DNA of 22,361 bases, taken from IMG/VR virus record IMGVR_UViG_3300025880_001152, positions 1 through 22,361 of that record, one strand, 5' to 3'. Of this stretch, positions 14,271-21,939 are shown one piece after another. Within the stretch, counting starts at the first letter, position 1. Each line of letters opens with the position of its first letter. The notes under the pieces were generated by a model. That model made no database searches. It was not told the origin of the DNA and was given only the letters and a program-made list of their open reading frames with translations. This stretch comes from a virus. The position numbers and the translations under genes are program-made.

Positions 14271-14479
14271 AACCCTATCAACCACTAGCATGGTTTAGTA
14301 CAGCATGTTTGTTGGTTGCGGCAACAATGGCCGCATTTAATATATACCCTTGGTACATTTATGCATTTATTGCAAGTAATGGACTTTGGGTATTAATTGG
14401 TATCCTGTGGAAAGAACGTAGTCTTATTGTTCTTAATGCAGGATTAACCGTAATTTATGTTGCAGGACTTGTCTTGTAA
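14261..14479 (+). CDS. Small integral membrane protein, three predicted helices (second of a pair)
   Basis: The 72-residue product has three short hydrophobic segments: about 8-27 (PLAWFSTACLLVAATMAAFN), 31-49 (WYIYAFIASNGLWVLIGIL) and 55-72 (LIVLNAGLTVIYVAGLVL). The stretch NGLWVLIGILWKERSLIVLNAG recalls the LW...G...K..LI..N pattern of SemiSWEET and PnuC membrane proteins. The overlap with its upstream neighbour points to a heteromeric pair. A transport role, for example for a nucleoside, vitamin or sugar, cannot be shown from the sequence, and an entirely different small membrane function is equally possible. Confidence 0.68.
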   Translation: MVVKPYQPLAWFSTACLLVAATMAAFNIYPWYIYAFIASNGLWVLIGILWKERSLIVLNAGLTVIYVAGLVL

Positions 14480-14489
14480 TAAGTACTAT
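14460..14489 (+). promoter_or_regulatory. Possible sigma-70 promoter (TTGCAG-18-TACTAT)
   Basis: TTGCAG at 14460-14465 and TACTAT at 14484-14489 are 18 bases apart (4/6 and 5/6 consensus matches). Transcription would start near 14496, in the only long leader of this region (73 bases), and serve the gene at 14553 and DNA polymerase. It overlaps the end of the upstream membrane protein gene. Confidence 0.4.
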
Positions 14490-14498
14490 TAACGCCAA

Positions 14499-14510
14499 TG
14501 GCAATTGCCA
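14499..14510. promoter_or_regulatory. Perfect 12-bp palindrome TGGCAATTGCCA (operator-like)
   Basis: TGGCAATTGCCA is identical on both strands and lies in the only non-coding leader of appreciable length in the window. It sits a few bases after the start predicted from the promoter at 14460-14489. There is no T tract, so it is not a normal terminator. Binding by a dimeric repressor, host or phage, is possible. It is also flanked by GCC and GGC with slightly uneven spacing. Confidence 0.45.
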
Positions 14511-14552
14511 GGCAAGATTAAGGTTAAGTTGGCCACAAGCAACGGAGAATGA

Positions 14553-15275
14553 ATGTTTAAAAAAGAAAAGAAAGTCAAATTGACTTTTCATACCTATCAC
14601 ACAAAACAATTGATAGATATGTTTCCCCCAAAACTAGCAGGACAACTTGTTCCAGACTGGTTTAAAACTTTAAAAGTTTCAAAAGATAAATTATTTCCCA
14701 ATATGAATAGTTGTCCCGGAATGGTCGACTTATTTAAAAATACAATTAATATTCCACTATGGCAAGACATACGTATCAAGTACGATAAAGGCCAAATTAT
14801 TGATGTTGATGTACCAGGAGTTCCTAAAGGTGAAGAACAACATTTTATTCAACAACATCATCCTGATCAATGGAACAGTGCTTTTAAAGGTTATACACAT
14901 GTAAAATTAATGAGTCCGTGGCTAGTTACAGCAGAAGGTCCTTGCAGAGATATTCCTTTTTTAATGCATAATCCAAGTTGGCATCATACGGAACAATTAG
15001 GACAATTTAATTTATTACCAGGAGAATTAAATTTTGCGTACCAATCAGCAACAGCAGTTAATATGTTTATAGCACCTTCTTTAGGACCAAGTGAAATAAC
15101 ACTTGAAGCAGGAAATGTAATTGCGTACTTGACTCCGTTGCAACATGATGTTAAAATAGAATTAGAAACAAAATGGGTACCAGAAGAAGAATGGCGAAGT
15201 CTTATGAAGCATCACTTTACTTTTGACGGATTTTATAGAAAAACAAAAAAATGGTTAGACAGGAATAAAAAATGA
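14553..15275 (+). CDS. Conserved phage protein of unknown function upstream of DNA polymerase
   Basis: The 240-residue product has a basic start (MFKKEKKVKLTF), then a mixed, probably beta-rich body with Pro- and Trp-containing motifs: PDWFKTLKVSK (34-44), SCPGMVDLFKNT (53-64), HNPSWHHTEQLGQ (139-151) and PLQHDVKIELETKWVPEEEW (195-214). There is no signal peptide, membrane segment or known catalytic motif. It has a CGGAG ribosome-binding site and a leader of over 70 bases. Its stop overlaps the polymerase start (ATGA), so the two are translationally coupled. I recall similar proteins in marine T4-like phages without function. Confidence 0.8.
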   Translation: MFKKEKKVKLTFHTYHTKQLIDMFPPKLAGQLVPDWFKTLKVSKDKLFPNMNSCPGMVDLFKNTINIPLWQDIRIKYDKGQIIDVDVPGVPKGEEQHFIQQHHPDQWNSAFKGYTHVKLMSPWLVTAEGPCRDIPFLMHNPSWHHTEQLGQFNLLPGELNFAYQSATAVNMFIAPSLGPSEITLEAGNVIAYLTPLQHDVKIELETKWVPEEEWRSLMKHHFTFDGFYRKTKKWLDRNKK

Positions 15276-17941
15276 GTTATGTAGATGCACATTTTGACAG
15301 AGATCAAGATATTATTCGTGTAGTAGAGCGCAAAGACGGCAAGAGACAATATCACGAGTATAACGCAAAATATACATTTTATTACGAGGATTCTAGGGGA
15401 AAATACAAAAGTGTTTATGGTGATCCCCTTACACGAGTTGTTTGTAAGAGTACAAAAGACTTCCGCAAAGAAGTTGCTATTAACAAAGGCAAAAACTTAT
15501 TTGAAAGTGATATCAATCCAATCTTCCAGTGTTTGAGCGAAAACTATCTTAATCAAGATGCACCTAAACTAAACATTGCGTTCTTTGATATTGAGACTGA
15601 CTTTGATCCAGAGCGTGGCTTTGCTGATCCTAGTGATCCGTTTATGCCGATTACAAGTATTAGTGTATACTTGCAGTGGCTAGAAACAATGGTATGTTTG
15701 GCTGTGCCGCCTAAGACACTTACTATGGACGAAGCAAAGAAAACACTTGAAGGTATTGACAACGTAATGTTGTTTGAAAAAGAAGGTGACATGATTGACA
15801 CTTTCTTAACATTAATTGAAGATGCTGATATTTTGTCAGGTTGGAACAGTGAAGGATATGATATTCCATATACTGTAAACAGAACTAGTCGTGTACTAAG
15901 CAAAGACGACACAAGACGTTTTTGTTTGTGGGGACAACTTCCTAAGAAACGTGAATATGAGAAGTATGGTAAATCAGCTGTAACCTTTGACCTAATAGGC
16001 AGAGTGCATTTAGATAGTTTGAATTTATATCGTAAATACACATATGAAGAAAGACATACATATAGACTTGATGCCATTGGCGAAATCGAAGTTGGTGAAA
16101 ATAAAGTTCCTTATGAAGGCACTTTGGATCAACTGTACAACAATGACTTTAGAAAGTTCATTGAATACAACATTCAAGATACCGCACTACTGGACAAGCT
16201 GGACAAAAAACTAAGATTTATTGATCTCAGTAACGAACTAGCTCATGCAAATACTGTTTTGCTACAGACCACTATGGGTGCTGTTGCTGTTACAGAACAA
16301 GCGATTGTTAACGAAGCCTGGAATAGAGGATTACAAGTTCCTAATCGTAAAAGATATGATGATGAATCAACACAAGCCGCAGGTGCTTATGTAGCATTTC
16401 CGAAAAAAGGTTTGCACAAATGGATTGGTTCAATGGATTTGAATTCACTATATCCTAGTGTTATTAGAGCCCTTAACATGGCACCTGAAACAATCATAGG
16501 ACAAATACGCCCGGAGGTATCTGAGGGGCGTGTGCATGAAGATATGACGCTTAAAAAGAAGAGTTTTGCGGGTAGTTGGGAAGGACGTTTTAGTACAGAA
16601 GAATACGAAGCTGTTATGGAGCAACGCAGAGATATTTCTCTTACAATTGACTGGGAAAACGGTGGCAGTGATGTACTAAGTGGTGCTGAAATATACAAAC
16701 TAATATTTGACAGCAACCAGCCTTGGATGCTTAGTTCAAACGGTACAATTTTTACAACCGAATTTGAAGGTGTTATTCCAGGTATTCTAAAGCGTTGGTA
16801 TAGTGAACGTAAAGAACTACAGTCACACCTTAAAAAAGCCAAAGACGCAGGCAATGCTGTAGAGATTGAGTACTGGGACAAGCGACAGTTGGTTAAGAAG
16901 ATTAACTTGAACAGTTTGTATGGTGCTATTCTTAATCCAGGCTGTAGATTCTTTGATAAACGTATTGGACAGTCAACTACACTAACAGGACGTACTATTG
17001 TTAAGCACATGAGTGCAGAAGTAAACAAAGTTATTACAGGTACATATGATCATGTAGGCGAAGCAATGATTTACGGTGACACTGATTCTTGTTACTTCAG
17101 TGGATATCCTACTCTCAAAGAACAAATTGATGCAGGACAACTTCCGTGGGATAAAGATAATGTGATTACACTTTATGACCAAGTATGCGAAGCTGCAAAC
17201 GAAACATTTCCAAAGTTTATGTTAGAGGCATTTCATTGTCCAAAGAGTAGATCAGACGTTATTGCCGCAGGTAGAGAAATTGTTGCTGAAAGTGGATTGT
17301 TTATTACTAAGAAACGTTATGCGGCACTAGTATATGACATTGAGGGCTTTAGAAGCGATACTGATGGCAAAGCAGGCAAAGTAAAAGCAATGGGCTTGGA
17401 CTTGCGTAGATCAGATACTCCAGTATTCATGCAACAATTCTTAAGCGAGTTATTGCTTATGGTACTTACAGATGTTCCGCAGAAAGATGTACTTGAGCGT
17501 ATTACAGAATTCCGTAAAGAATTTTCAGAACGCCCTGGTTGGGAAAAAGGTAGTCCAAAACGTGCAAATAAAATTGGACATTATCAACGTCTTGAAGAAA
17601 AGCAAGGTAAAGCAAACATGCCTGGACATGTAAGAGCAAGTATCAATTGGAATACATTGAAACGTATGAATGGTGACAAGTACTCGCAGGAAATTGTAGA
17701 TGGTATGAAAGTTATTGTTTGTAAACTTAAACAGAATCCGTTAGGCTATACTAGTGTTGCGTATCCTACAGACGAATTACGTATTCCGGACTGGTTTAAA
17801 GAACTTCCGTTTGATGATACAGCAATGGCTGAAACTATTATTGATAACAAACTAGATAACCTAATTGGAGTGCTTAATTATCCACTAGAGGATACAAAAC
17901 AAAATACTACATTTGGTAGTTTATTTGAATTTGGAGAGTAA
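15272..17941 (+). CDS. 43: T4-type family B DNA polymerase (gp43)
   Basis: The 889-residue protein is close to T4 gp43 (898). The 3'-5' exonuclease has Exo I FFDIETDF (104-111, Asp106/Glu108), Exo II GWNSEGYDIPY (190-200, Asp197) and Exo III YNIQDTALL (299-307, Asp303). The polymerase domain has motif A SMDLNSLYPSVIR (387-399, Asp389), motif B KKINLNSLYGAI (542-553) and motif C YGDTDS (601-606, Asp603/Asp605), followed by a KKRYA segment. All catalytic residues are present and there is no intein or intron. It starts on an ATGA overlap with the unknown gene upstream and is followed by MazG, not by regA as in T4. It acts with the clamp encoded at 21211-21939. Confidence 0.97.
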   Translation: MSYVDAHFDRDQDIIRVVERKDGKRQYHEYNAKYTFYYEDSRGKYKSVYGDPLTRVVCKSTKDFRKEVAINKGKNLFESDINPIFQCLSENYLNQDAPKLNIAFFDIETDFDPERGFADPSDPFMPITSISVYLQWLETMVCLAVPPKTLTMDEAKKTLEGIDNVMLFEKEGDMIDTFLTLIEDADILSGWNSEGYDIPYTVNRTSRVLSKDDTRRFCLWGQLPKKREYEKYGKSAVTFDLIGRVHLDSLNLYRKYTYEERHTYRLDAIGEIEVGENKVPYEGTLDQLYNNDFRKFIEYNIQDTALLDKLDKKLRFIDLSNELAHANTVLLQTTMGAVAVTEQAIVNEAWNRGLQVPNRKRYDDESTQAAGAYVAFPKKGLHKWIGSMDLNSLYPSVIRALNMAPETIIGQIRPEVSEGRVHEDMTLKKKSFAGSWEGRFSTEEYEAVMEQRRDISLTIDWENGGSDVLSGAEIYKLIFDSNQPWMLSSNGTIFTTEFEGVIPGILKRWYSERKELQSHLKKAKDAGNAVEIEYWDKRQLVKKINLNSLYGAILNPGCRFFDKRIGQSTTLTGRTIVKHMSAEVNKVITGTYDHVGEAMIYGDTDSCYFSGYPTLKEQIDAGQLPWDKDNVITLYDQVCEAANETFPKFMLEAFHCPKSRSDVIAAGREIVAESGLFITKKRYAALVYDIEGFRSDTDGKAGKVKAMGLDLRRSDTPVFMQQFLSELLLMVLTDVPQKDVLERITEFRKEFSERPGWEKGSPKRANKIGHYQRLEEKQGKANMPGHVRASINWNTLKRMNGDKYSQEIVDGMKVIVCKLKQNPLGYTSVAYPTDELRIPDWFKELPFDDTAMAETIIDNKLDNLIGVLNYPLEDTKQNTTFGSLFEFGE

Positions 17942-17942
17942 T

Positions 17943-18218
17943 ATGGAAGATAGTCCTATTAACAAACTACAACAATTAATGATTATCACAGCAGAAGAAT
18001 GTGGTGAGCTTACACAACGTTGTTCGAAAGTTGTTCGTAAATTTAAAAATATCGAAGATATCACAGATGCCGAACGTGAAAAACTATTAGAAGAAGTAGG
18101 TGATGTCTATTGTATGATCAATTTAATGACACAACACGGTGTGTTAGATTGGAAACACATCTATGCACGTAGTAGTGCAAAAGAAGAAAAACTAAAGAAG
18201 TGGAGTACCTTAGTATGA
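17943..18218 (+). CDS. mazG: MazG-like nucleotide pyrophosphohydrolase
   Basis: I place the start at ATG 17943 after a GGAG ribosome-binding site. An upstream TTG in frame at 17913 is inside gp43. The 91-residue product is a single MazG-type all-alpha unit: EECGEL (18-23) supplies the ExxE pair and EEVGDVY (50-56) the ExxD pair that bind Mg2+ for cleaving NTP or dNTP to NMP and PPi. Small MazG proteins are common in marine phages, where proposed roles are clearing modified nucleotides or changing the host ppGpp/NTP balance. Placement just after gp43 fits nucleotide-pool control. The stop overlaps the next start (ATGA). Confidence 0.88.
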   Translation: MEDSPINKLQQLMIITAEECGELTQRCSKVVRKFKNIEDITDAEREKLLEEVGDVYCMINLMTQHGVLDWKHIYARSSAKEEKLKKWSTLV

Positions 18219-18817
18219 TTGATGGTAGAGATTTATGGTTTCCTAATTATGTATGGACTGGACAACTAGATGTTGACAACGAAGCACTTAAAGTATATAG
18301 TGACTACAAAATAAAAGACAAATGGGATAATGATAGACTACTAGGCGATGATCGTCCTTGGTCTAGTGTTGATTTTGTACTAGAAGAATGTGAAGCTGTA
18401 GTAGATATGGTTAAACTTTTAGACGAAGTTTACGCAAAGATATGCGAAGAAATTGGATTTCGTCAGGTACAGTTATATAACATATGGGTAAACAAAAATC
18501 CGCCCGGAGTTGAAAATCCATCACATACACATATACATCATGCAGGCATAATGGGTGCATTGTTCAGCGGAGTTTATTACTTAGAAGCAGATAAAGATTT
18601 AGATCAAGGTGATATTGTTTTTGAGAGAAATGATCAAAGTGCTATGCATATACCTCAACAGTTAAAAACACAGAATACACCTTACAACATATCAGAAGCA
18701 AGATACAAAAGTGCAACAGGAGACTTATATTGTTTTTCTAGTTGGATACCGCATAGAGTAACAAAGAATAATTCAGACAAAAATCGATATAGCATCAGTT
18801 TTAATTACGGAGTATAA
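18215..18817 (+). CDS. Putative 2-oxoglutarate/Fe(II)-dependent oxygenase (TIGR02466-like)
   Basis: Start at ATG 18215, overlapping the MazG stop. The 200-residue product has the layout of the 2OG-FeII_Oxy_5/TIGR02466 family: NIWVNKNPPGVENPSHTHIHHAG (89-111) carries the His cluster that should give the proximal iron ligands, followed by SGVYYLE (118-124), GDIVFER (132-138), and GDLYCFSSWIPHRV (169-182) with the distal His180. RYSISFNYG (191-199) should bind 2-oxoglutarate through Arg191. The usual HxD appears as HxH, so one ligand may be replaced. Such enzymes in marine T4-like phages have no confirmed substrate; proteins, lipids or sugars are possible. The neighbouring sugar genes suggest a role in tailoring a surface or virion glycan. 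Confidence 0.82.
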   Translation: MIDGRDLWFPNYVWTGQLDVDNEALKVYSDYKIKDKWDNDRLLGDDRPWSSVDFVLEECEAVVDMVKLLDEVYAKICEEIGFRQVQLYNIWVNKNPPGVENPSHTHIHHAGIMGALFSGVYYLEADKDLDQGDIVFERNDQSAMHIPQQLKTQNTPYNISEARYKSATGDLYCFSSWIPHRVTKNNSDKNRYSISFNYGV

Positions 18818-18818
18818 C

Positions 18819-19226
18819 ATGAAAGTAGGATTTACTTGTAGTACATTTGATTTGTTACACGCAGGACATATTATTATGTTGCGTGAAGCAAAAGAACAGT
18901 GCGATTATCTAATATGCGGATTACAAATTGATCCAAGTGTAGATCGTGCAGAAAAAAACAGACCAGTGCAAAGTATTGTAGAAAGATACACACAATTAAA
19001 AGCAGTTGGTTATGTAGATGAAATTATCCCATACAAATATGAAGAAGATCTAGAAGACATTCTAAGCATGTATCCAATTGATGTACGTATACTAGGTGAA
19101 GAATACAGAGACAAAACATTTACAGGTCGAGCGATTTGTAATAAACGGGGTATAGATCTTTATTTTAACAAACGAGAACACCGTTTTAGTAGTAGCGATT
19201 TAAGGAAAAGAGTCTGTGATGAATAA
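18819..19226 (+). CDS. Cytidylyltransferase of the TagD (glycerol-3-phosphate) type
   Basis: The 135-residue protein begins GFTCSTFDLLHAGH, with HAGH at 14-17 (HxGH motif). The second signature SSSDLR (124-129) matches the ISSTxLR motif near the end. The centre has RPVQSIVERYTQLKAVGYVDEIIPY, the usual TagD-family segment. Length matches glycerol-3-phosphate cytidylyltransferases. It would transfer CMP from CTP to a phosphorylated alcohol or sugar and give a CDP-linked building block. The real substrate is unknown, and ethanolamine-phosphate or sugar phosphates are alternatives. It overlaps the phosphomannomutase gene by 8 bases, so they are probably coupled. Confidence 0.9.
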   Translation: MKVGFTCSTFDLLHAGHIIMLREAKEQCDYLICGLQIDPSVDRAEKNRPVQSIVERYTQLKAVGYVDEIIPYKYEEDLEDILSMYPIDVRILGEEYRDKTFTGRAICNKRGIDLYFNKREHRFSSSDLRKRVCDE

Positions 19227-19920
19227 ATTTATTTTTGATGTAGACGGAACACTTACACCTAGTAGACAACAAATTGATAACGACTTTGCTGTGTTCTTTA
19301 GCAACTTCTGTGCTGAAAATGATGTATATCTTGTAACAGGAAGTGACAAAGAAAAAACAATAGAACAAATAGGCGAAGAGATATATAGTCTTGCCAGACG
19401 TGTTTATAACTGTTCAGGAAGTGATGTTTGGCAAGGTGAGACACATATTAGATCTGATAATTGGAGAATTCCAATACATGTTAAGGCTTGGTTAGAAGAT
19501 AAACTAGAAGAAAGTAGTTTTCCGTTACGTACAGGACTACACATTGAAGAACGCCCTGGCATGGTTAACTTTAGTGTTGTTGGTCGCAATGCTACAATGG
19601 GCGAGCGAAAACTTTATGTGAAACATGACACACAGATTGGCGAAAGAAATATTATTGCTGATTTATTTAACAAAGAATTTAAAGAACTAATTGCAAGACC
19701 GGGCGGCGAAACAGGTATTGATATTAGTCCTAAAGGTGCAGACAAAAGCCAAATAGTAAACGACTTTGATCCTAATGATGTATTACATTTTTATGGTGAC
19801 AGGATGGATCTACAAGGTAACGACTATCCTTTAAAGAAAGTTATAATCGATAATGATTTAGGATTTGCTATTGAAGTAAATGGATGGAAAGATACATGGA
19901 GTAAGTTAAAATGCTTGTAG
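19219..19920 (+). CDS. Phosphomannomutase, eukaryotic (PMM) type, HAD superfamily
   Basis: I take the ATG at 19219 (233 residues); a GTG one codon earlier is less likely. Signatures of the PMM/HAD-IIB family are present: FDVDGTLTPSR (6-16, Asp7 and Asp9), LVTGSDKEKTIEQIGEE (38-54), ERPGMVNFSVVGRNATMGER (111-130), GGETGIDISPKGADKSQ (162-178) and YGDRMD (192-197). These are the family's catalytic and substrate-binding segments. The family interconverts mannose-6-phosphate and mannose-1-phosphate for GDP-mannose synthesis. Bacteria usually use the unrelated phosphoglucomutase-type enzyme, so this is a horizontally moved gene. It lies between the cytidylyltransferase and an oxygenase in a glycan cassette. 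Confidence 0.88.
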   Translation: MNKFIFDVDGTLTPSRQQIDNDFAVFFSNFCAENDVYLVTGSDKEKTIEQIGEEIYSLARRVYNCSGSDVWQGETHIRSDNWRIPIHVKAWLEDKLEESSFPLRTGLHIEERPGMVNFSVVGRNATMGERKLYVKHDTQIGERNIIADLFNKEFKELIARPGGETGIDISPKGADKSQIVNDFDPNDVLHFYGDRMDLQGNDYPLKKVIIDNDLGFAIEVNGWKDTWSKLKCL

Positions 19921-20468
19921 TATCTAATCCGCATCCAGAAATAACTATATATGATAATGTCTTTGACTGGGACTTAAACAAAAGTATAATGCTAAATTGT
20001 ACTAAGATTCCATATTTCATAGGTTGGCAAGATAGTTTTAATGAAGATGAATCATTTTTACACAGTCGTATTACAAAAGACATGTGGATTAATAGAACAA
20101 AAGATCAAAGTTTAAATGATTTTTTAGATCCTCTTATTACTAGTGAGCCATTCAAAGACATTAACGAAAATAAAATTGTACAAACTGTTGTTAACTGTGA
20201 TACAACTTATGATACACATACTATACATACACACAACAACCAAGATGTAATTTTATATTATGTTAATAACGAATGGAAAGATGGTTGGGGTGGAGAAACA
20301 TTCTTTTACGACAAATATGGGAAAGAAATAATATATACTTCTCCGTATACTCCAAATAGAATGATTAAATTTAATGGAGAACTAGTTCATAGATTTAATG
20401 GTCCAAGTAGAACAGGTCCTAAATTTCGATTTTCTATTTCAACATTTATAGAAAAGGAAACACAATGA
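19911..20468 (+). CDS. Putative 2-oxoglutarate/Fe(II)-dependent oxygenase (prolyl-4-hydroxylase-like)
   Basis: The 185-residue product carries the double-stranded beta-helix pattern of the P4H-like oxygenase class: HTIHTHNNQDVILYYVNNEW (103-122), GGETFFYD (127-134), TPNRMIKFNGELVHRFNG (147-164) with distal His160, and KFRFSISTFI (171-180) with Arg173 for 2-oxoglutarate. The proximal iron site is within HTHNN, not the textbook HxD, a variation I recall in other phage and marine bacterial proteins, some fused to glycan enzymes. It has no sequence similarity by eye to the oxygenase at 18215 beyond the fold. It likely modifies a sugar, lipid or protein. It overlaps both neighbours, so it belongs to the cassette. 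Confidence 0.8.
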   Translation: MLVVSNPHPEITIYDNVFDWDLNKSIMLNCTKIPYFIGWQDSFNEDESFLHSRITKDMWINRTKDQSLNDFLDPLITSEPFKDINENKIVQTVVNCDTTYDTHTIHTHNNQDVILYYVNNEWKDGWGGETFFYDKYGKEIIYTSPYTPNRMIKFNGELVHRFNGPSRTGPKFRFSISTFIEKETQ

Positions 20469-21214
20469 AAATTATGTTAACAGGCCATAGAGGCTTTATA
20501 GGAAGTACACTGTTACGTAAACTAACTAAAGAACATAGTGTAGTTGGATTTGATTTACAAGACGGACAAGACTTATACGATATTGATCTTAAAGAAGAAT
20601 TTGACTTAATTATACATCTAGCAGGCAAAAGTGGAGTACGTGAAAGTATTAACGATCCTGCAGGATATTGGCGTAATAACGTAGAAGTAAGTAAACGCTT
20701 GTTTGCCCGCTATCCTGATACAAGAGTGCTTTACGCAAGCTCTAGTAGCGTCTATGAGCCCGATTTAAACCCATATGCAGCATCAAAGTATTGCGTAGAA
20801 GAAGCTGCAGAGCGTTATCCAAACACACTTGGTATGCGTTTTCATACTGTATATTCTAGCACTCCTAGACCAGGAATGTTTTTACAAAAACTAATTGATA
20901 ATGAACTAGAATATACTACAACTCATTACAGAGACTTTGTACACATCGAAGATTTATGTAATGCTATACAGCTATGTATGAATAGTAAATATTTAGGTAC
21001 TATTGATATTGGAACAGGACATCCTTATAAGGTGTCAGACTTTGCTCCAAATCTTCCTGTCCGCCTAAATACACCATATGAACGCAATTGGACTTGTGCT
21101 AATATGGAAAAAATTAAGTCATTAGGCTTTAAACCTAAATATAGTGTAGAAAAGTACTTGACTTCTTTGACAAATGATAATATAATAAAACTTGAAATAG
21201 GAGAAACTTTATGA
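20465..21214 (+). CDS. NAD-dependent epimerase/dehydratase (extended SDR)
   Basis: The 249-residue product opens with a Rossmann dinucleotide site, LTGHRGFIG (5-13, GxxGFIG pattern). Further signatures are HLAGKSGV (51-58), ASSSSVYEP (91-99) and YAASK (104-108), giving the catalytic Tyr104 and Lys108, with a Ser near 93-95. The family acts on nucleotide sugars (epimerases, 4,6-dehydratases, reductases). It is shorter than GalE (about 340), with a reduced C-terminal substrate domain. The exact substrate is unknown; with a phosphomannomutase and a cytidylyltransferase upstream, a nucleotide-activated sugar or polyol is likely. Its start overlaps the oxygenase gene and its stop overlaps the clamp gene. 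Confidence 0.88.
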   Translation: MKIMLTGHRGFIGSTLLRKLTKEHSVVGFDLQDGQDLYDIDLKEEFDLIIHLAGKSGVRESINDPAGYWRNNVEVSKRLFARYPDTRVLYASSSSVYEPDLNPYAASKYCVEEAAERYPNTLGMRFHTVYSSTPRPGMFLQKLIDNELEYTTTHYRDFVHIEDLCNAIQLCMNSKYLGTIDIGTGHPYKVSDFAPNLPVRLNTPYERNWTCANMEKIKSLGFKPKYSVEKYLTSLTNDNIIKLEIGETL

Positions 21215-21939
21215 AAGACATTTTACAAGACATCGTTGCACACACACATTCGCTAGGATTTTTATCACTAGTAAAAGTAAGTAATGATGAAGGAACAGCT
21301 ATTGATTCAATGGCAGAAGATCGTTCAGTTATTTTAAGTGCAGAAACACATGCGCCTGTAGCAGAATTTACAGGTACGTTTGGTATGCCTAACTTAGATA
21401 AACTAGCATTACATTTAAAAAATCCAGAGTATCAGAAAGATGCAAAGATTGATGTAATACAAGCAGAACGCAACGGCGAAACTATTCCAACTCACATTCA
21501 CTTTGAAAACGCAGCAGGTGACTTTGAAAATGATTACCGCTTTATGAACAAAGCAATCATTGAAGAAAAACTTAAGACTGTTAAGTTTAAAGGCGCAAGT
21601 TGGTCTGTAACATTTAAACCAAGCATGGCAAGTATTGCACGTATGAAACTAATGAGTGCGGCGCATACTGAAGAGCCTACGTTTAATGTAAAGACTACAG
21701 ACGGTAACTTAGTATTCAGCTTTGGTGATGCAAGTACACACGCAGGCGAATTTGTTTTCCAACACGGTGTAGAAGGTACATTAACACACACTTGGAGTTG
21801 GCCTGTAGCACAAGTACAAGCAATTTTAGGCTTAGATGGTGATGCTACAATGAGCATTAGTGACCAAGGTGCTATGATGATTAGTGTTGATAGCGGTATG
21901 GTCAAATACGATTATATTCTTCCAGCACAGAGCAAATAA
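21211..21939 (+). CDS. 45: Probable sliding clamp (gp45-like polymerase processivity factor)
   Basis: The 242-residue product is close in length to T4 gp45 (228) and has no catalytic motif. It shows the alternating strand pattern of a clamp: AEFTGTFGMPNLDKLALHLK (50-69) is in the place of the DFDVAIYDLNGFL segment of gp45, and a second half begins with TFNVKTTDGNLVFSFGDAS and ends in YDYILPAQSK. The middle section NDYRFMNKAIIEEKLKTVKF also matches marine T4-like clamps that I recall. As trimers these proteins encircle DNA and tether gp43. The gene follows the epimerase on an overlap and overlaps the next gene by one base (TAATG). The similarity to T4 itself is weak, so this is a family-level call. 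Confidence 0.65.
   Translation: MKDILQDIVAHTHSLGFLSLVKVSNDEGTAIDSMAEDRSVILSAETHAPVAEFTGTFGMPNLDKLALHLKNPEYQKDAKIDVIQAERNGETIPTHIHFENAAGDFENDYRFMNKAIIEEKLKTVKFKGASWSVTFKPSMASIARMKLMSAAHTEEPTFNVKTTDGNLVFSFGDASTHAGEFVFQHGVEGTLTHTWSWPVAQVQAILGLDGDATMSISDQGAMMISVDSGMVKYDYILPAQSK

Noticed and set aside
14499-14510. The palindrome as a rho-independent terminator
   Set aside because: The stem is short with no loop and no T run follows; an operator-like site fits better.
16387-17028. Minus-strand open frame within the DNA polymerase gene
   Set aside because: It mirrors the polymerase motif A and B region; composition is that of an antisense frame, and all supported genes are on the plus strand.
17913-17942. 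Ten-residue MazG extension from a TTG start
   Set aside because: It lies inside the gp43 C-terminus; the ATG at 17943 has a proper GGAG site and gives a normal MazG start.
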